Assembly: GCF_005484805.1 (NCBI RefSeq)
Contig: NZ_CP039433.1
Span: 40,494-104,493, forward strand
Source of the DNA: Rhodococcus sp. SGAir0479
GTDB lineage: Bacteria; Actinomycetota; Actinomycetes; Mycobacteriales; Mycobacteriaceae
Length of the DNA stretch: 64,000 bases
Direction: 5' to 3'
Shown here: positions 26,370-35,953 of the stretch, piece by piece
Position numbering within the stretch: the first letter of the stretch is position 1
How the letters are laid out: each line of letters starts with the position of its first letter
Program-made: the position numbers and the translations under genes
Notes under the pieces: generated by a model
The model's database searches: none
The model's input: only the letters and a program-made list of their open reading frames with translations
What the model was told of the DNA's origin: nothing

Positions 26370-28150
26370 GCTGCGAATTCCTTTCCGCGGTCTTCGTCGG
26401 CCGACCGCAGGCGAGCGTCGGTGTCGTGGATGCCTGAGGCGTGTTCGATCGGGGGAACCCACACCTTGAACGGCGTGCCCGGGGCTGCGCCTTCACCGAG
26501 CTTGAGGAGGAAGTGACCGACACCGGCGGCGGTGCGCTTCGTTTCCAGGCTTGCGTCCCTCACCGAGTCAATCGAGGTCGCAGCGATGTTCACAGCGGCC
26601 TTGCGGCGGGCCTTCCGAATCGCCTTCTTCTCGTCGACGGCCGATGTGCCGTCGTTCGCCCAGCCGGTGAGCATGGCTCGTTCGGCTTCGGAGAACTTCA
26701 TGAACTTGCTCAGCCGGTCGACCTCTGCCTCGGGTACGGGACCGATGATGCGGGCGCGGGATCGTTCGATCAGGCCCAGGCCGCCGGCCTTCTCAAGTTC
26801 GGCGATCGAGTGGGTGACGGTGGTCATCGCGACACCGATCGCGCGCTGCAATCGCTGAACTGCGTCGACGCGGGCGACCATCATCGGGCCACAGGCGAGG
26901 ACCTGCCAGAACTCGTCCATCACGATGTGGAAGGCACGGTTCGGGCCGAGGCCGACGTCGGCCAGGATGTGGGCCGCCTCGACAGCGGCGAAGGCTTCGT
27001 TCCAGCCCGCGAGCAGGACCGCGGCGCGCATCAGTTCGTCACCGGGCGGAACCGACGACATGTCGAGGTCGATCATCGGCTTGGTGATGTCGATCCGAAC
27101 GGTGCTGTGCTGGTTGAAGGTCTCACCGAAACGGCCCTTGACCAGCGCGCGCATCGACCGCAGCAGCGGCTTGATCTGTGCCCGGTACTCGGCTGCGTCG
27201 TCCGCGACTGCGTCCTCTCGCAGTTCCTCGGGCGCATCGGAAATGATCTCGATCAGGTCTTCCATCCGCGCCGGGTTGGCGGTGCTGTAGATCGACTCCG
27301 GATGGCTGTAGATCAGGCGGATTGCGGACGCAAGCATGGTCTCCTCGAAGTCCTTGAGCGGGCCACGGCGCACGATCTCGAGGAGCGCGCAGACCATGTT
27401 CAATTGGCGTGCGTGCAGGGCGAACTCGGCGCGTTGACGTTCGAGTGAGCCTTCGGCGAGCTGCTCGATCGCTTCGCCGATCGGGCCCCGGTCGAGCGGG
27501 TTGATCGATCCGGTTCCGTATCCGACCTCACTGACCTGTCCGCCGACGGCTTCGGCCAGTGCGCGAAGATCCGGCTTCACGTCACCCGGGGCGATGACGT
27601 GTGTGCCGCGCCCGATGTCGCCGAGGCAGATTCGGCGCAGCAGCGTGGACTTTCCGAACGCGTTCAGGGCGCAGATGAAGCACGACGGCGCCGAGATTGC
27701 CTTCATCTTCCACGCGTACAGCGGGTCGAATCCGACTGCGGCACCGGTCCGCAGGTGCCGGCCCAGCGCAGTTCCGAGAAGAGGGGCCTTGGCGCCGACG
27801 ATCCACGGGTACATGCCGGCGACCTGCACGGTGGTGCCCCGGTACTCGACCGGAGGCATCACCGTCGACATACGGCCGCCGCCCGCACCCTCGAACCCCT
27901 TCTCGTCCAGATCCGCGACCTCACGGTCGAATCCGTCCGTGCGGGACTTGTTCAACCGCTCCATCGTGGCGCGCAGGTTGTACTGCCGCTTGACCAGGAC
28001 CTGCTTCCAGGTCTTCTTGATGGTGTTCGTCTCGGCCGCCGCCGCGGACTCGAGGGCGGCGAGGTCGGCGTCGGACAGCAGGGAACGGGCGATCTTGTCA
28101 GCCGGACTCTGCGGCTTCTGCTTCGGCGTATCTGCCTTGCGTGCGCACAT
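26366..28150 (-). CDS. VirB4/TraU-type secretion ATPase
   Basis: 594 residues. The P-loop reads ALNAFGKSTLLRR (K167) in an FIC(A)-type strand-loop position, and Walker B is FHIVMDEFWQVLA near residue 415; a further helical region VTHSIAELEKAGGLGLIERSRARIIG matches VirB4-like ATPases. Known role: energising pilus/channel assembly and substrate transport at the membrane. The loop AFNxFGKS is a variant, with Ala-Leu-Asn instead of the usual GxxGxGK. Shine-Dalgarno GAAGGA precedes ATG 28150, 13 nt after the SCO6880-like gene. Confidence 0.88.
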   Translation of the reverse strand: MCARKADTPKQKPQSPADKIARSLLSDADLAALESAAAAETNTIKKTWKQVLVKRQYNLRATMERLNKSRTDGFDREVADLDEKGFEGAGGGRMSTVMPPVEYRGTTVQVAGMYPWIVGAKAPLLGTALGRHLRTGAAVGFDPLYAWKMKAISAPSCFICALNAFGKSTLLRRICLGDIGRGTHVIAPGDVKPDLRALAEAVGGQVSEVGYGTGSINPLDRGPIGEAIEQLAEGSLERQRAEFALHARQLNMVCALLEIVRRGPLKDFEETMLASAIRLIYSHPESIYSTANPARMEDLIEIISDAPEELREDAVADDAAEYRAQIKPLLRSMRALVKGRFGETFNQHSTVRIDITKPMIDLDMSSVPPGDELMRAAVLLAGWNEAFAAVEAAHILADVGLGPNRAFHIVMDEFWQVLACGPMMVARVDAVQRLQRAIGVAMTTVTHSIAELEKAGGLGLIERSRARIIGPVPEAEVDRLSKFMKFSEAERAMLTGWANDGTSAVDEKKAIRKARRKAAVNIAATSIDSVRDASLETKRTAAGVGHFLLKLGEGAAPGTPFKVWVPPIEHASGIHDTDARLRSADEDRGKEFAA

Positions 28151-28163
28151 CGGTGTTGTCCTT

Positions 28164-29666
28164 CTAGCTGCTCAGGAACGTCGGGATGGTGGAGTGATCT
28201 GCAGGGATGACGCCGATCCCGAGTGAGGCTGCGAACGCGGCCGACTGCCAGCACCAGGACCTGCGCACTGCGAGGCGGCTCTGCCGGGAAAGGTCTTCGA
28301 TCAATGCGTCGATCTTCGGGACGTCGGAGCTGCCGACCGGTTCGGTGACCGTGACGAGCACGCCGAACCGAGTGACACCCGCACCGCGGGCCTGCTCCAT
28401 CCGGGCCTGCGCCGTGGAGGCCACGTCGATCTGGGCCTGCGCGGAGGCGAGGCCCATACCCTTCATGGATCCGCCGCTCGCGGCGGCGAGTGCATTGCGG
28501 TAGTCGCTGTCGACGATCTGGGTTGCTTCACTTGCCGAGTGCGGCCGGTAGACGATGGCCACCCGCTTGATCGGTACGGCGCTGTTCGGCGACAGCAGTC
28601 GCTGCAGGACGCTTTCCGTGACTGCGCCCTTCGGAGCCTCACGCATCTCCCACGTGGCCGAGACGGCACCGTCGTGGAAATAGCGTCCGCCGTCGGGCGT
28701 CTCGTGGGCGGTGCGCGGCCCACAGTCCGCCCATTCGAGCCCGGTGCCCTCACCGGAGTGCAGGCCACGCTCGACGTCTACGAGCGACGCCGGATCGTAC
28801 GAGCGGCGCACGAACGCCATGATCTCGTCGGCGTCCATCGGCGAGCACGGTGCGCCGGCCCGGGCGGCGGCCGCAGTCAGGCTCGGCAGTCGGCGGCCGA
28901 GCTCGACCGCCTGTTCCGACGGGTCCTGCTTTCGCTCCGAGGTCTTCGCCTCGAAAGTGATTGCGATACGCGCCGAAAGGCGCAGTCCACCGGAGGTCAG
29001 TCCGGTCGCGAGCTGGTAGTTCGCGTCGCGGGCCAGCTGTGGAGCATCCGGCAGGGTGTTCTGATGCGCCGTCTCGTACAGCTCGATACCGGTCTCGGGG
29101 AGCGTTTCGAGGACGGTGACCACACCGAGAACGTCCGAGGTCTCGCCCGTGGCGTTGAGGAACTGCGCCCAGTTGCCGACGTACTGGTCGATCACGTCCT
29201 GGTCGACCGCCTCAGCGCCCTGTGGGAACGCGTCCAGCACGATCGTGTACGCGTCCTTGCTGGGCATGTGGATCATGCCGAAGCTGCGGCCGTCGGAGTC
29301 GATTCCTTCGTACAGCTCGGTGTCAGCGAGGACACCGGGCAGCCGGTAGCGGCGGCCGGGGACGCGGGAAAACGTGCCGGACGAGTAGACGTGTTCGCCG
29401 CGACGGCCGGCGCGCCAGAACTGGAGTCTCATGAGTGCCCTTTCGTAGCCTGAACGGCCGTCACGCGAGTTGATGAGGGGAATGAAGCCCAATGCCACGG
29501 GCACTGCGATCACGAGTGCGACGCCGAATCCGAAGACCAGGCCGACGAACGCGAGGACCACCGCTGCACCGATGCCGAGCATCGTGGTGCCGAAGGTGGC
29601 ACCCATCAGGCCGGTCTCGCGCGGGCGACGCCAGGCGCCGTAGGTGTGGTAACTCTGCTCGCTCAC
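28164..29666 (-). CDS. SCO6880-family conjugation membrane protein
   Basis: 500 residues. Two membrane segments (about residues 22-65) follow the typical N-terminus YHTYGAWRRPRETGLMG. A long cytoplasmic region includes VPGRRYRLPGVLADTELYEG and FGMIHMPSKDAYTIVLDAFPQG. This family is a fixed member of actinobacterial type IV conjugation clusters next to VirB4; the exact role (scaffold or coupling) is not established. It overlaps the upstream VirB6-like gene by 4 nt (ATGA). Confidence 0.82.
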   Translation of the reverse strand: MSEQSYHTYGAWRRPRETGLMGATFGTTMLGIGAAVVLAFVGLVFGFGVALVIAVPVALGFIPLINSRDGRSGYERALMRLQFWRAGRRGEHVYSSGTFSRVPGRRYRLPGVLADTELYEGIDSDGRSFGMIHMPSKDAYTIVLDAFPQGAEAVDQDVIDQYVGNWAQFLNATGETSDVLGVVTVLETLPETGIELYETAHQNTLPDAPQLARDANYQLATGLTSGGLRLSARIAITFEAKTSERKQDPSEQAVELGRRLPSLTAAAARAGAPCSPMDADEIMAFVRRSYDPASLVDVERGLHSGEGTGLEWADCGPRTAHETPDGGRYFHDGAVSATWEMREAPKGAVTESVLQRLLSPNSAVPIKRVAIVYRPHSASEATQIVDSDYRNALAAASGGSMKGMGLASAQAQIDVASTAQARMEQARGAGVTRFGVLVTVTEPVGSSDVPKIDALIEDLSRQSRLAVRRSWCWQSAAFAASLGIGVIPADHSTIPTFLSS

Positions 29667-31240
29667 TTCTCGAAACCTCCCGAGTTGAACTGCGGGGCAG
29701 CGCCCGTCGTGACCGGCTCTCCCCTGCCTGAGTCACCCGAGGAAGGCATCGCACCGGAACCGGCGGGCGTCCCTGACTCGCCACCTTGAGGTTCGCCGCT
29801 CGACGCTCCTCCCCCGCCGCTCGGCATGCCGCCGCCGTTACCGCCGGGCTGACCACCATCTCCCCCGCCTGCACCAAAGCTCGCCGGGGCAGGCTGAGGC
29901 GATCCGCTGGGAGGTGACGCCTCGCCAGAGGCCGGCGAAGCCGAGCTCGAAGAGCTGGCCGTCATTGCGGCACCGGTCGGAGCTCCGCCACCAGCTGCCA
30001 TTCCGGCTGCCTTCATGCCGATCGCGCCGAGCGCGGCACCTGCAGCGAGACCACTGCCGCCACCACCGAGTGCTCCGACGTTCGGCACGATCATGCGCAT
30101 CAGAGACGGGAGCACGAGCGCGGCCGCACACAGGAGGATGACCCCGGTCAGCGCCATCATGGCGTCCCCGTTCTCGGGGTTGGTGATGGTGGGCGTGGCC
30201 TTGAGAAACAGCATGGCCGAGCAACCAATCACGAACGCGCCGACCGGCTTGACCAGCAGCCACGCGATCGTCCAAGCGATCATCTTGTCGAATGCTTGGG
30301 AGCCGACCTTCGTGCCACCAGCTGCACCAGCGATCGGGAGCGCGGCCGCCATGAGGACGAGGAAGCCTGTGCGCATCAGCATCAGGAACGCCATCACGAG
30401 GCCGCCGATGATGCCGAGCAGACCGATCACAAACAGCAGCGCCATGCCTGCAGGACCGGCGTACAGGGAGATCGAGACCATCGCTTCGACCAGCCCGGTT
30501 GGATCGCTTCCTACGGTGCCGTCCATGAACCAGTTCGCGATGCTGTCGGAAAGTCGGGTGCCGATGACGACCAGCGTTGTGAACATGCCGGCAACCACGG
30601 TCGCGCGGGCCATTTGCCGGAATCCTTCTTCGGAGGTGTCGCGGATTGATCCCGAGCGCGCCATCGCGAGACGTGCGCCGAGGAGGATCATCGACAATGC
30701 AAAGGCCGCGACCTGGATGTAGAAGGTGTATTCGGTGACCGCCGAGACGGTCTCGCTGAACACGTTTTCATCGAGGGAGCTGGTCGTGATCCACCAGCCC
30801 AGAGCGAACTTCAAGACCTCCGCGCCCGCATTACCGAAGGACAGCGCGGCCTTCTCCACCGCGCCCGATGCCACACCAGTCGCCGCGTCCTTGACCTTGT
30901 CGCCGACCGCTGAGACAGCAGCTCCAGTTGCCTCACTACAGGTTTTGGTCTCCCCTCCAAGAGCATCGACGGCCCACCCCACGATCGGGCCAGCTGCATT
31001 GCCGACGTACTTCGCGCAGTCGACAAGGCCGGTCACAGCACCTGTGAGGGAGTCCACCAAGCCGCCACTTGATTCCTCGTCTCCATCGGTGGAATCGTCG
31101 GAGGCTGGTGCCTCTTGACTGCTCGGGGCAGGCGCGGTCGTCTCCTGTGCCGCGGCCGGATGAACCGCGGTGAACACGCAGAGGAGGGCGACCGTCGTTG
31201 CCAGGAGACTGCGCACGATCCACAACCTCCGAGAACTCAC
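29663..31240 (-). CDS. VirB6/TrbL-like polytopic membrane protein
   Basis: 525 residues from GTG 31240, which overlaps the previous stop (GTGA). A signal peptide ends near AAAQ. About six membrane helices span the middle (from YTFYIQVAAFALSMILLGARLA through LCAAALVLPSLMRMIVP), then a long Gly/Ser/Pro-rich tail of about 120 residues. This is the VirB6/TrbL layout, the core channel component at the inner membrane. The low-complexity tail may be flexible or reach the cytoplasm or wall. Confidence 0.85.
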   Translation of the reverse strand: MSSRRLWIVRSLLATTVALLCVFTAVHPAAAQETTAPAPSSQEAPASDDSTDGDEESSGGLVDSLTGAVTGLVDCAKYVGNAAGPIVGWAVDALGGETKTCSEATGAAVSAVGDKVKDAATGVASGAVEKAALSFGNAGAEVLKFALGWWITTSSLDENVFSETVSAVTEYTFYIQVAAFALSMILLGARLAMARSGSIRDTSEEGFRQMARATVVAGMFTTLVVIGTRLSDSIANWFMDGTVGSDPTGLVEAMVSISLYAGPAGMALLFVIGLLGIIGGLVMAFLMLMRTGFLVLMAAALPIAGAAGGTKVGSQAFDKMIAWTIAWLLVKPVGAFVIGCSAMLFLKATPTITNPENGDAMMALTGVILLCAAALVLPSLMRMIVPNVGALGGGGSGLAAGAALGAIGMKAAGMAAGGGAPTGAAMTASSSSSASPASGEASPPSGSPQPAPASFGAGGGDGGQPGGNGGGMPSGGGGASSGEPQGGESGTPAGSGAMPSSGDSGRGEPVTTGAAPQFNSGGFEK

Positions 31241-32076
31241 CACCAAGACGCCCACCCCGCACCGAAGCTGGGCACCTTCGTGGCACCCATTCCGTTCGGA
31301 TCGACCTTGAGGACCCACCCGGTGCCCTCACGCCAGACCATCGGGATCTTCGAGACCTGGTTCTGGGTTGTGCCGTCCCGCATCTCCGCGGTGTAGCCAA
31401 ACTCGACCAGGCTCAGGTCAGAATTGAAGTTGACCTTGACCATCGGCATCGCCGACGCAGGCCCGTTATTCGGCATCGCCATCAGGTTCGCCTTCTTGAC
31501 CTCACCGTCGGGATCCGACAGAAGCCCGGCCTCGACGAGCATCTTCAAGCGGTCAGGGCCGCCGTAGAGGTAGCCGACGTAGTGGGCTGCTGCGAGTCCT
31601 GCACCTTGCGCAGTACGTGAGAACCCAGTTGCCACACCGTTTTCGGTCAGGCGGGTGGGGCCATCCGAGGTGGAGAAGGGCAGGTCCATGTTTCCGTGGA
31701 CTCGCTGGAGCATCGCGCCTCCGGGCGCTTGGTCAGCAGGACGACCGTCGCCTGGCCGAGACTGCGGGAGGAGGACGCCATTGTCGTCCAGCGGGACGTA
31801 GATGACTCGGTTCGCACGATCGAAGACCGGCTCGGGCTCGAAGAGACTCTCCTCGACCTGAGTGTTCCCGCCGTCGGCGGATCGGTCGGCAGGAACAAGC
31901 GGGCCTGCATCCTCGCCGCGGAAGAGGATCACGGCACTGAAAACCACGCCCGCGATCAGAATGACGGCGAGGACTGACATCCCCATGAGCAGCTTCGTGG
32001 CCGAGTTCCCCTTGTCGTCCTTTGAGGAGTCGTCAGCCGCGGGGGCGGCCGTCGTATTGGTGTTCTGTTCGGTCAC
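31237..32076 (-). CDS. Single-span protein of the transfer apparatus (TcpC/VirB8-like by layout)
   Basis: 279 residues. A disordered N-terminus, one membrane segment (about 28-52), and an extracytoplasmic region with GVATGFSRTAQGAGLAAAHYVGYLYGG and FGYTAEMRDGTTQNQ. TcpC and VirB8 have the same topology with an NTF2-like outer domain, but I cannot align it. It overlaps both neighbours by 4 nt. It and the lipoprotein at 32073 share the pattern PQGAALAA / QGAGLAAAHY, so they may be related. Confidence 0.68.
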   Translation of the reverse strand: MTEQNTNTTAAPAADDSSKDDKGNSATKLLMGMSVLAVILIAGVVFSAVILFRGEDAGPLVPADRSADGGNTQVEESLFEPEPVFDRANRVIYVPLDDNGVLLPQSRPGDGRPADQAPGGAMLQRVHGNMDLPFSTSDGPTRLTENGVATGFSRTAQGAGLAAAHYVGYLYGGPDRLKMLVEAGLLSDPDGEVKKANLMAMPNNGPASAMPMVKVNFNSDLSLVEFGYTAEMRDGTTQNQVSKIPMVWREGTGWVLKVDPNGMGATKVPSFGAGWASWW

Positions 32077-32687
32077 TTGCGGGTTCCTTCCAGGCTGACG
32101 AGGTCTGACGGAAGCTCGTCGAGGGCGGTGATCGTGGTGGCATCACCGGCGGGGAGTTCGAGGTGCCAGTCGTCACCGATCCACACGACCCGGTTGTGTG
32201 CGGCGGCTAGGGATTGATCGGAGAACCGCTGGACGACGTCGACATTGGCGGCGTCATCGGTGTAGTCGGTGATCGTGTAGCCGACGATTTCCGGGACCGC
32301 TTCGGGGTCGAGCCCCGAGATGGAGACGAGTGCTCGATGCGCGGCGTACGTGTCGCGTCCTTCACCGGGCGCTGCGACCGTACCGAGGATCTTCGGCCAG
32401 TCAGTGTCAGTTGCGCTGGCCAGCTGCACCGACTGGGTGATCGCCGCCAGCGCCGCACCTTGCGGTGTGTGGGTGAAGCCCTGGAAGGGCTCCCAGCTGC
32501 CGTTACTCGGCCCGTCGGTCTTTCCGATCGGAACCCGCACTCCCCCAACCGATGACCAGGTCGCGATCTCCGGGACGTCGGTCAGCGATACCGTGGGTTG
32601 GTCGTTGTCGGACTGTCCTGCTCCTCCGCAGCCGGCCGTGGCTAGTGCCACTGCCACCATCGCTGCCCCTGCCAGGCGCCGAATCAT
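32073..32687 (-). CDS. Predicted lipoprotein of the conjugation operon
   Basis: 204 residues. MIRRLAGAAMVAVALATAGCGG is a lipoprotein signal with lipobox ATAGC. The body contains THTPQGAALAAITQSVQLASATDTDWPKILG and a C-terminal VVWIGDDWHLELPAGDA, reminiscent of the NTF2-like fold of the other lipoprotein (23876). ATG 32687 overlaps the previous stop (ATGA); the longer open frame upstream lies inside the other gene and is rejected. Confidence 0.75.
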   Translation of the reverse strand: MIRRLAGAAMVAVALATAGCGGAGQSDNDQPTVSLTDVPEIATWSSVGGVRVPIGKTDGPSNGSWEPFQGFTHTPQGAALAAITQSVQLASATDTDWPKILGTVAAPGEGRDTYAAHRALVSISGLDPEAVPEIVGYTITDYTDDAANVDVVQRFSDQSLAAAHNRVVWIGDDWHLELPAGDATTITALDELPSDLVSLEGTRK

Positions 32688-33088
32688 TCTTCGTTCTCCT
32701 GATCCTGCTGTTCTTCTTGCTGCTGTTGTGTTTGCGCTGTCTTGTTCTTGATCTGCTGCACGATGTCGGCCTGCTTGGGCTGGGTCGACGACTGTGGCCC
32801 GTAGGCGGCGGAGAGCAGGATCGTGGCGATGGTGACGGATGCGGTTCCCGCGAGGAGTGCGCCGATGTTCGCGGCGAGGAACTCGGCCGCCTTCGGCGAC
32901 TCCATGCCGGCACCGTGCTTGTGGTCCCACGCCATCCGTGCGCCGACGAAGATCACCTTTGCGACGCAGATGACGAAGACGATCCCGGCAGCAATCCCGA
33001 GAAGCTCCTCGATGTCCTTGACAACCTGGGCGGGTAGTTCCACCGCGGCCATGTATTCAGTCGCTGAACCTGTTTCAGGGAAGCGCAT
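32684..33088 (-). CDS. Small two-span membrane protein
   Basis: 134 residues. Hydrophobic segments near 29-48 and 70-94, basic loop between (ARMAWDHKHG), Gln/Glu-rich tail. Together with the next upstream gene it has the size and topology of VirB2/TrbC-type or other small channel components. Exact family not recognised. Overlaps the lipoprotein gene by ATGA. Confidence 0.68.
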   Translation of the reverse strand: MRFPETGSATEYMAAVELPAQVVKDIEELLGIAAGIVFVICVAKVIFVGARMAWDHKHGAGMESPKAAEFLAANIGALLAGTASVTIATILLSAAYGPQSSTQPKQADIVQQIKNKTAQTQQQQEEQQDQENEE

Positions 33089-33107
33089 TCCGGGATCGCC
33101 TTTCGCC

Positions 33108-33389
33108 CTATGCCGAGGTGACGGCGCCGAGGATGGAGTTCGCGGACATGGCGACGATCGCGCCGACGAGGCTTCCGACGAGCATCTTCGCTGCGTCGGA
33201 CTGGCCGTGCTGCCACTTCTCCCACGCGAACTTGCCTCCCGAGAAGACTAGTGCCGCAACGCACGCGAGGGTGACGCCCCACAGAAGCCAGTTCAGCAGC
33301 TTGAGCAGGCCGTTTGCGCCGGGCGGCACCTCGGGGTTGATGTCGAACGACTGCGCGAGTACCGCAGTGTCGAGGACGGTGTGGAGCAT
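33108..33389 (-). CDS. Small two-span membrane protein, pilin-like candidate
   Basis: 93 residues with membrane segments at about 30-50 (LLNWLLWGVTLACVAALVFSG) and 70-90 (MLVGSLVGAIVAMSANSILG), linked by KFAWEKWQHG. TrbC/VirB2 pilin precursors are short two-span proteins, so this is the best pilin candidate, but no cleavage site is evident. The gap to the next gene is 19 nt. Shine-Dalgarno AGGGAGGG precedes ATG 33389. Confidence 0.65.
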   Translation of the reverse strand: MLHTVLDTAVLAQSFDINPEVPPGANGLLKLLNWLLWGVTLACVAALVFSGGKFAWEKWQHGQSDAAKMLVGSLVGAIVAMSANSILGAVTSA

Positions 33390-33419
33390 GGAGATTCCCT
33401 CCCTTGTGATGGTGATGGA

Positions 33420-33992
33420 CTACTGCGCCGGCAAGAGGGCAGGCAGCCGGTCCTGGATTGCCGTGACGATGCCGACGCCGGCAGCAATCACGTCCGCGGG
33501 AACCTCGATTGCGGCTCCCTTGGTCTGGATGGGCACGCCGTCGATCGCGCGCCAGGTGGGCAGGCTGTCGCGGGCAGCCGAGCCGAGGAAGCGGTGCCAG
33601 CCGATCGACCAGTTGTCGCGAACAGCACCGGAGACGATGGATCGACGCTGCCGGACGTCCTTGGGAGGTTGACCCGCGGTGTTCGCCACTGTGACCAGGC
33701 CGAGGAGATCTGTTTGAAGTCCGCGGTCGCGGTGCTCGAGGATCAGGTCGTGGGCGCTGGCGAGGCCTTCCGTCGTTTCCCGGCACACGACGACTACGTA
33801 CGGAGACTCGATGTCATGGGCGGTGCCACACGGCCACTGGTGTCGGGCGTCGCCCGCGAAGTCCCAGTACCGCGCCAGCGTGGACACTCCGGCGCCGCCG
33901 TGCGCGCCGACGAGCCAGACGGCCGGGCCGGGCTGGACGACGTCGATCGGTTCGGTGCGAACGTCGAGGCTGGTCCGGTCTCGGGGACTCAT
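33420..33992 (-). CDS. Degenerate P-loop protein (DUF6668-like)
   Basis: 190 residues. VWLVGAHGGAGVSTLARYW has the shape of a ParA/MinD P-loop but lacks both lysines of the deviant Walker A motif (KGGxGKS becomes HGGAGVS). A Walker B-like strand YVVVVCRE follows. It overlaps the gene at 33989 by ATGA. Proteins like this occur beside the membrane components of actinobacterial conjugation systems; ATP binding is doubtful without the lysine, so a structural or regulatory role is likely. Confidence 0.72.
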   Translation of the reverse strand: MSPRDRTSLDVRTEPIDVVQPGPAVWLVGAHGGAGVSTLARYWDFAGDARHQWPCGTAHDIESPYVVVVCRETTEGLASAHDLILEHRDRGLQTDLLGLVTVANTAGQPPKDVRQRRSIVSGAVRDNWSIGWHRFLGSAARDSLPTWRAIDGVPIQTKGAAIEVPADVIAAGVGIVTAIQDRLPALLPAQ

Positions 33993-34756
33993 GCGAGTTC
34001 TCCTGCCGTCTCGTCGGTATCGGTGTGCGGGGTGGTGATCTGGCCGAGCGCATCCAGGGCGTCCGTCCATGCATCGAGGGCGGCGGGCGAAAGTCGGCGG
34101 TGGTCGAGTCGGCCGGGCTGAGTGAGGGCGGCGTCGAAGGGGACCTCGACGAATCCGGCGGTTCGGGGTGCGAGGGCGTCCCGTATGGGTGCGAGATCGA
34201 GCAGGGTGTCCGGCATCTGGTGCGAGATCGCCACGATCGTCCGTGCCAACACCTCAGCTCCGTAGGTGTTCATCTGCCAGCCGAGGCCGTCTCGCATCCG
34301 GCTCAGTGGCTCGGAACGGGCGGGGGCGACGATGACGATTCCGGCTCCGGCTTCGATCAGCGGGCCGAGTCGGCGCGAGCGTAGCGCTGGGCCGACGTCG
34401 TGGAATCGGGCCAGGTGGCGGTCAGAGAGCAGTCCATCGACGAGGGCCGGGTCTGTGGTGTCGCCGTGTCCGACGACGACCACACCGGCGGTGCTGACCG
34501 CCATGCGCGAACCGAGCTGGCGGATGGCACGCGCGCTGTCAATTGGGTCGGCCGCGGTGCGGTCGAGGAGGTTTCCGCCGTCGGACGTGCCGTCGATCGC
34601 TGCTACATCCGCTCCGCTGCCGAGGCGGAGCGCTGTCGCCAGCCCGTACGTGGTCGTGGTCGAGGCGGCGCCGCCGGAGCCGGCGACGACGATGGCCGAG
34701 ATCCTCTCGGGCTCTTCGACCTTCGGCGTCCTGCGCAAGGCAACAACGTTCGTCAT
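33989..34756 (-). CDS. MinD/ParA-like protein lacking the Walker lysine
   Basis: 255 residues. The fold pattern is that of a SIMIBI ATPase: SAIVVAGSGGAASTTTTYGLATAL, then VAAIDGTSDGGNLLDR, then VVVVGHGD, and later GIVIVAPAR. The P-loop again lacks lysine (SGGAAST). It overlaps both neighbours by 4 nt. Two lysine-less MinD-like proteins in a row suggests a heterodimer. Confidence 0.7.
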   Translation of the reverse strand: MTNVVALRRTPKVEEPERISAIVVAGSGGAASTTTTYGLATALRLGSGADVAAIDGTSDGGNLLDRTAADPIDSARAIRQLGSRMAVSTAGVVVVGHGDTTDPALVDGLLSDRHLARFHDVGPALRSRRLGPLIEAGAGIVIVAPARSEPLSRMRDGLGWQMNTYGAEVLARTIVAISHQMPDTLLDLAPIRDALAPRTAGFVEVPFDAALTQPGRLDHRRLSPAALDAWTDALDALGQITTPHTDTDETAGELA

Positions 34757-35889
34757 TTCCGGTCCTCCACTGTCGCGATCTTCATTCCGCCGTCGCCGGG
34801 GGTCGTGGTGATCCACTGCCGGTGAATGCCTTCGCTGCCGACGGGCGGGATCTTCAGGAGCACGTCAACTGACCAGCGGTTCGGCTCGGGCGTGGGCAGG
34901 ACGGTCACGCAGTGCTCGGTGCCTTCCGGGACGGCGTCGATGAATTCCTGGATCTGAGCCGGGGGCTGGGGCAGGACCATCAGCGATCCGACAGCCTCTC
35001 CGCTGCGCGTGACGTAGTAGGCGTGCTCGAACGCCTGGATCACTCCCGGGCCGCTGTCGCGGTTGCCTGCGCCATTGCCGACGGTCCGATCCGGTTCGTT
35101 GGCCGACGCGCACCAGGACGGCGCTGCCGCCGTCGTCTCTTCCTCTTCCGCCGAGGCGGTGGCTGCAGGCAGGGGCGGAACGGGGGTTTCGGCGTCGCCG
35201 CCGGTGAAGACGGTGACCGCACCCGCAGCGAAGACCGAGACGGCCGCGACAGCCAGACCGATCAGTGGCGCCTTGCCCCACTGACGGCCGCCGCCACCTT
35301 CACCGCCCCCCTCGCTCGCGCTCTCCGGATCAATCGGGTCGCTCGGGGGAATCGCCCCAGCGGCTGGCATCGGTGCCGCGGGCAGCGTCTTCTGCGCGCG
35401 CAGTCGACCCATGATCGCGCGAAATCCCCCGCGAATGTCGTCGGGCGTGACCAGCGGCTCGCGGGGGATGTGCGCGCGAACCCAATCGGGCGCATCGGCA
35501 TACAGATCGACAGGCAGCGGTTCGAGGGGCTCGGCGTACGCGTGCAATTGTGCCGGGTCCGGCGACCATTCGCTGTATGCCTGGGCGGTGACGGGAGCGA
35601 ACTGCTCCGTCGCGAGGTCGTCCTCGATGAGGATCGGTTCGAGTTCGGTCTGGATGATCGACGAATCGTCGATCGGTTCGAGGTCGGTCTGCACGACAGA
35701 GTCCTGCTCGCCAGCGGCCGCCTCGCTGCTCGGCTCGAGCGCGGGCACTTCGCTGACTTCGGCGAACGACTCTGTCGGGATGGGGAAGTCCAGTCCGCCC
35801 GAGACTGGTGCGTCGTCGGCCGGGGTCTGGTCGCGTCCGTAGTGCTCGATCACGTCGGGGAACAGTTGCTCCCGATTGTCCGTCGACAT
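34753..35889 (-). CDS. Bitopic membrane protein of the transfer operon
   Basis: 378 residues. An acidic N-terminal cytoplasmic half, one membrane segment near 208-228 (GLAVAAVSVFAAGAVTVFTG), then an outer domain with APSWCASANEPDRTVGN, GPGVIQAFEHAYYVTRSGEAVGSLMV and a second cysteine in GTEHCVTVLP, which could form a disulphide. The outer domain resembles a C-terminal domain found in other actinobacterial conjugation proteins. It begins with ATG 35889 behind GGAGGAT. It may anchor the two MinD-like proteins through its cytoplasmic half, which is inference from order only. Confidence 0.7.
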   Translation of the reverse strand: MSTDNREQLFPDVIEHYGRDQTPADDAPVSGGLDFPIPTESFAEVSEVPALEPSSEAAAGEQDSVVQTDLEPIDDSSIIQTELEPILIEDDLATEQFAPVTAQAYSEWSPDPAQLHAYAEPLEPLPVDLYADAPDWVRAHIPREPLVTPDDIRGGFRAIMGRLRAQKTLPAAPMPAAGAIPPSDPIDPESASEGGGEGGGGRQWGKAPLIGLAVAAVSVFAAGAVTVFTGGDAETPVPPLPAATASAEEEETTAAAPSWCASANEPDRTVGNGAGNRDSGPGVIQAFEHAYYVTRSGEAVGSLMVLPQPPAQIQEFIDAVPEGTEHCVTVLPTPEPNRWSVDVLLKIPPVGSEGIHRQWITTTPGDGGMKIATVEDRK

Positions 35890-35953
35890 TTATCCTCCGT
35901 GTAGATGGTGGGGGCGGGTCTCCCCGCCCCCCACCGAGGGCTTCACAGGTCTG

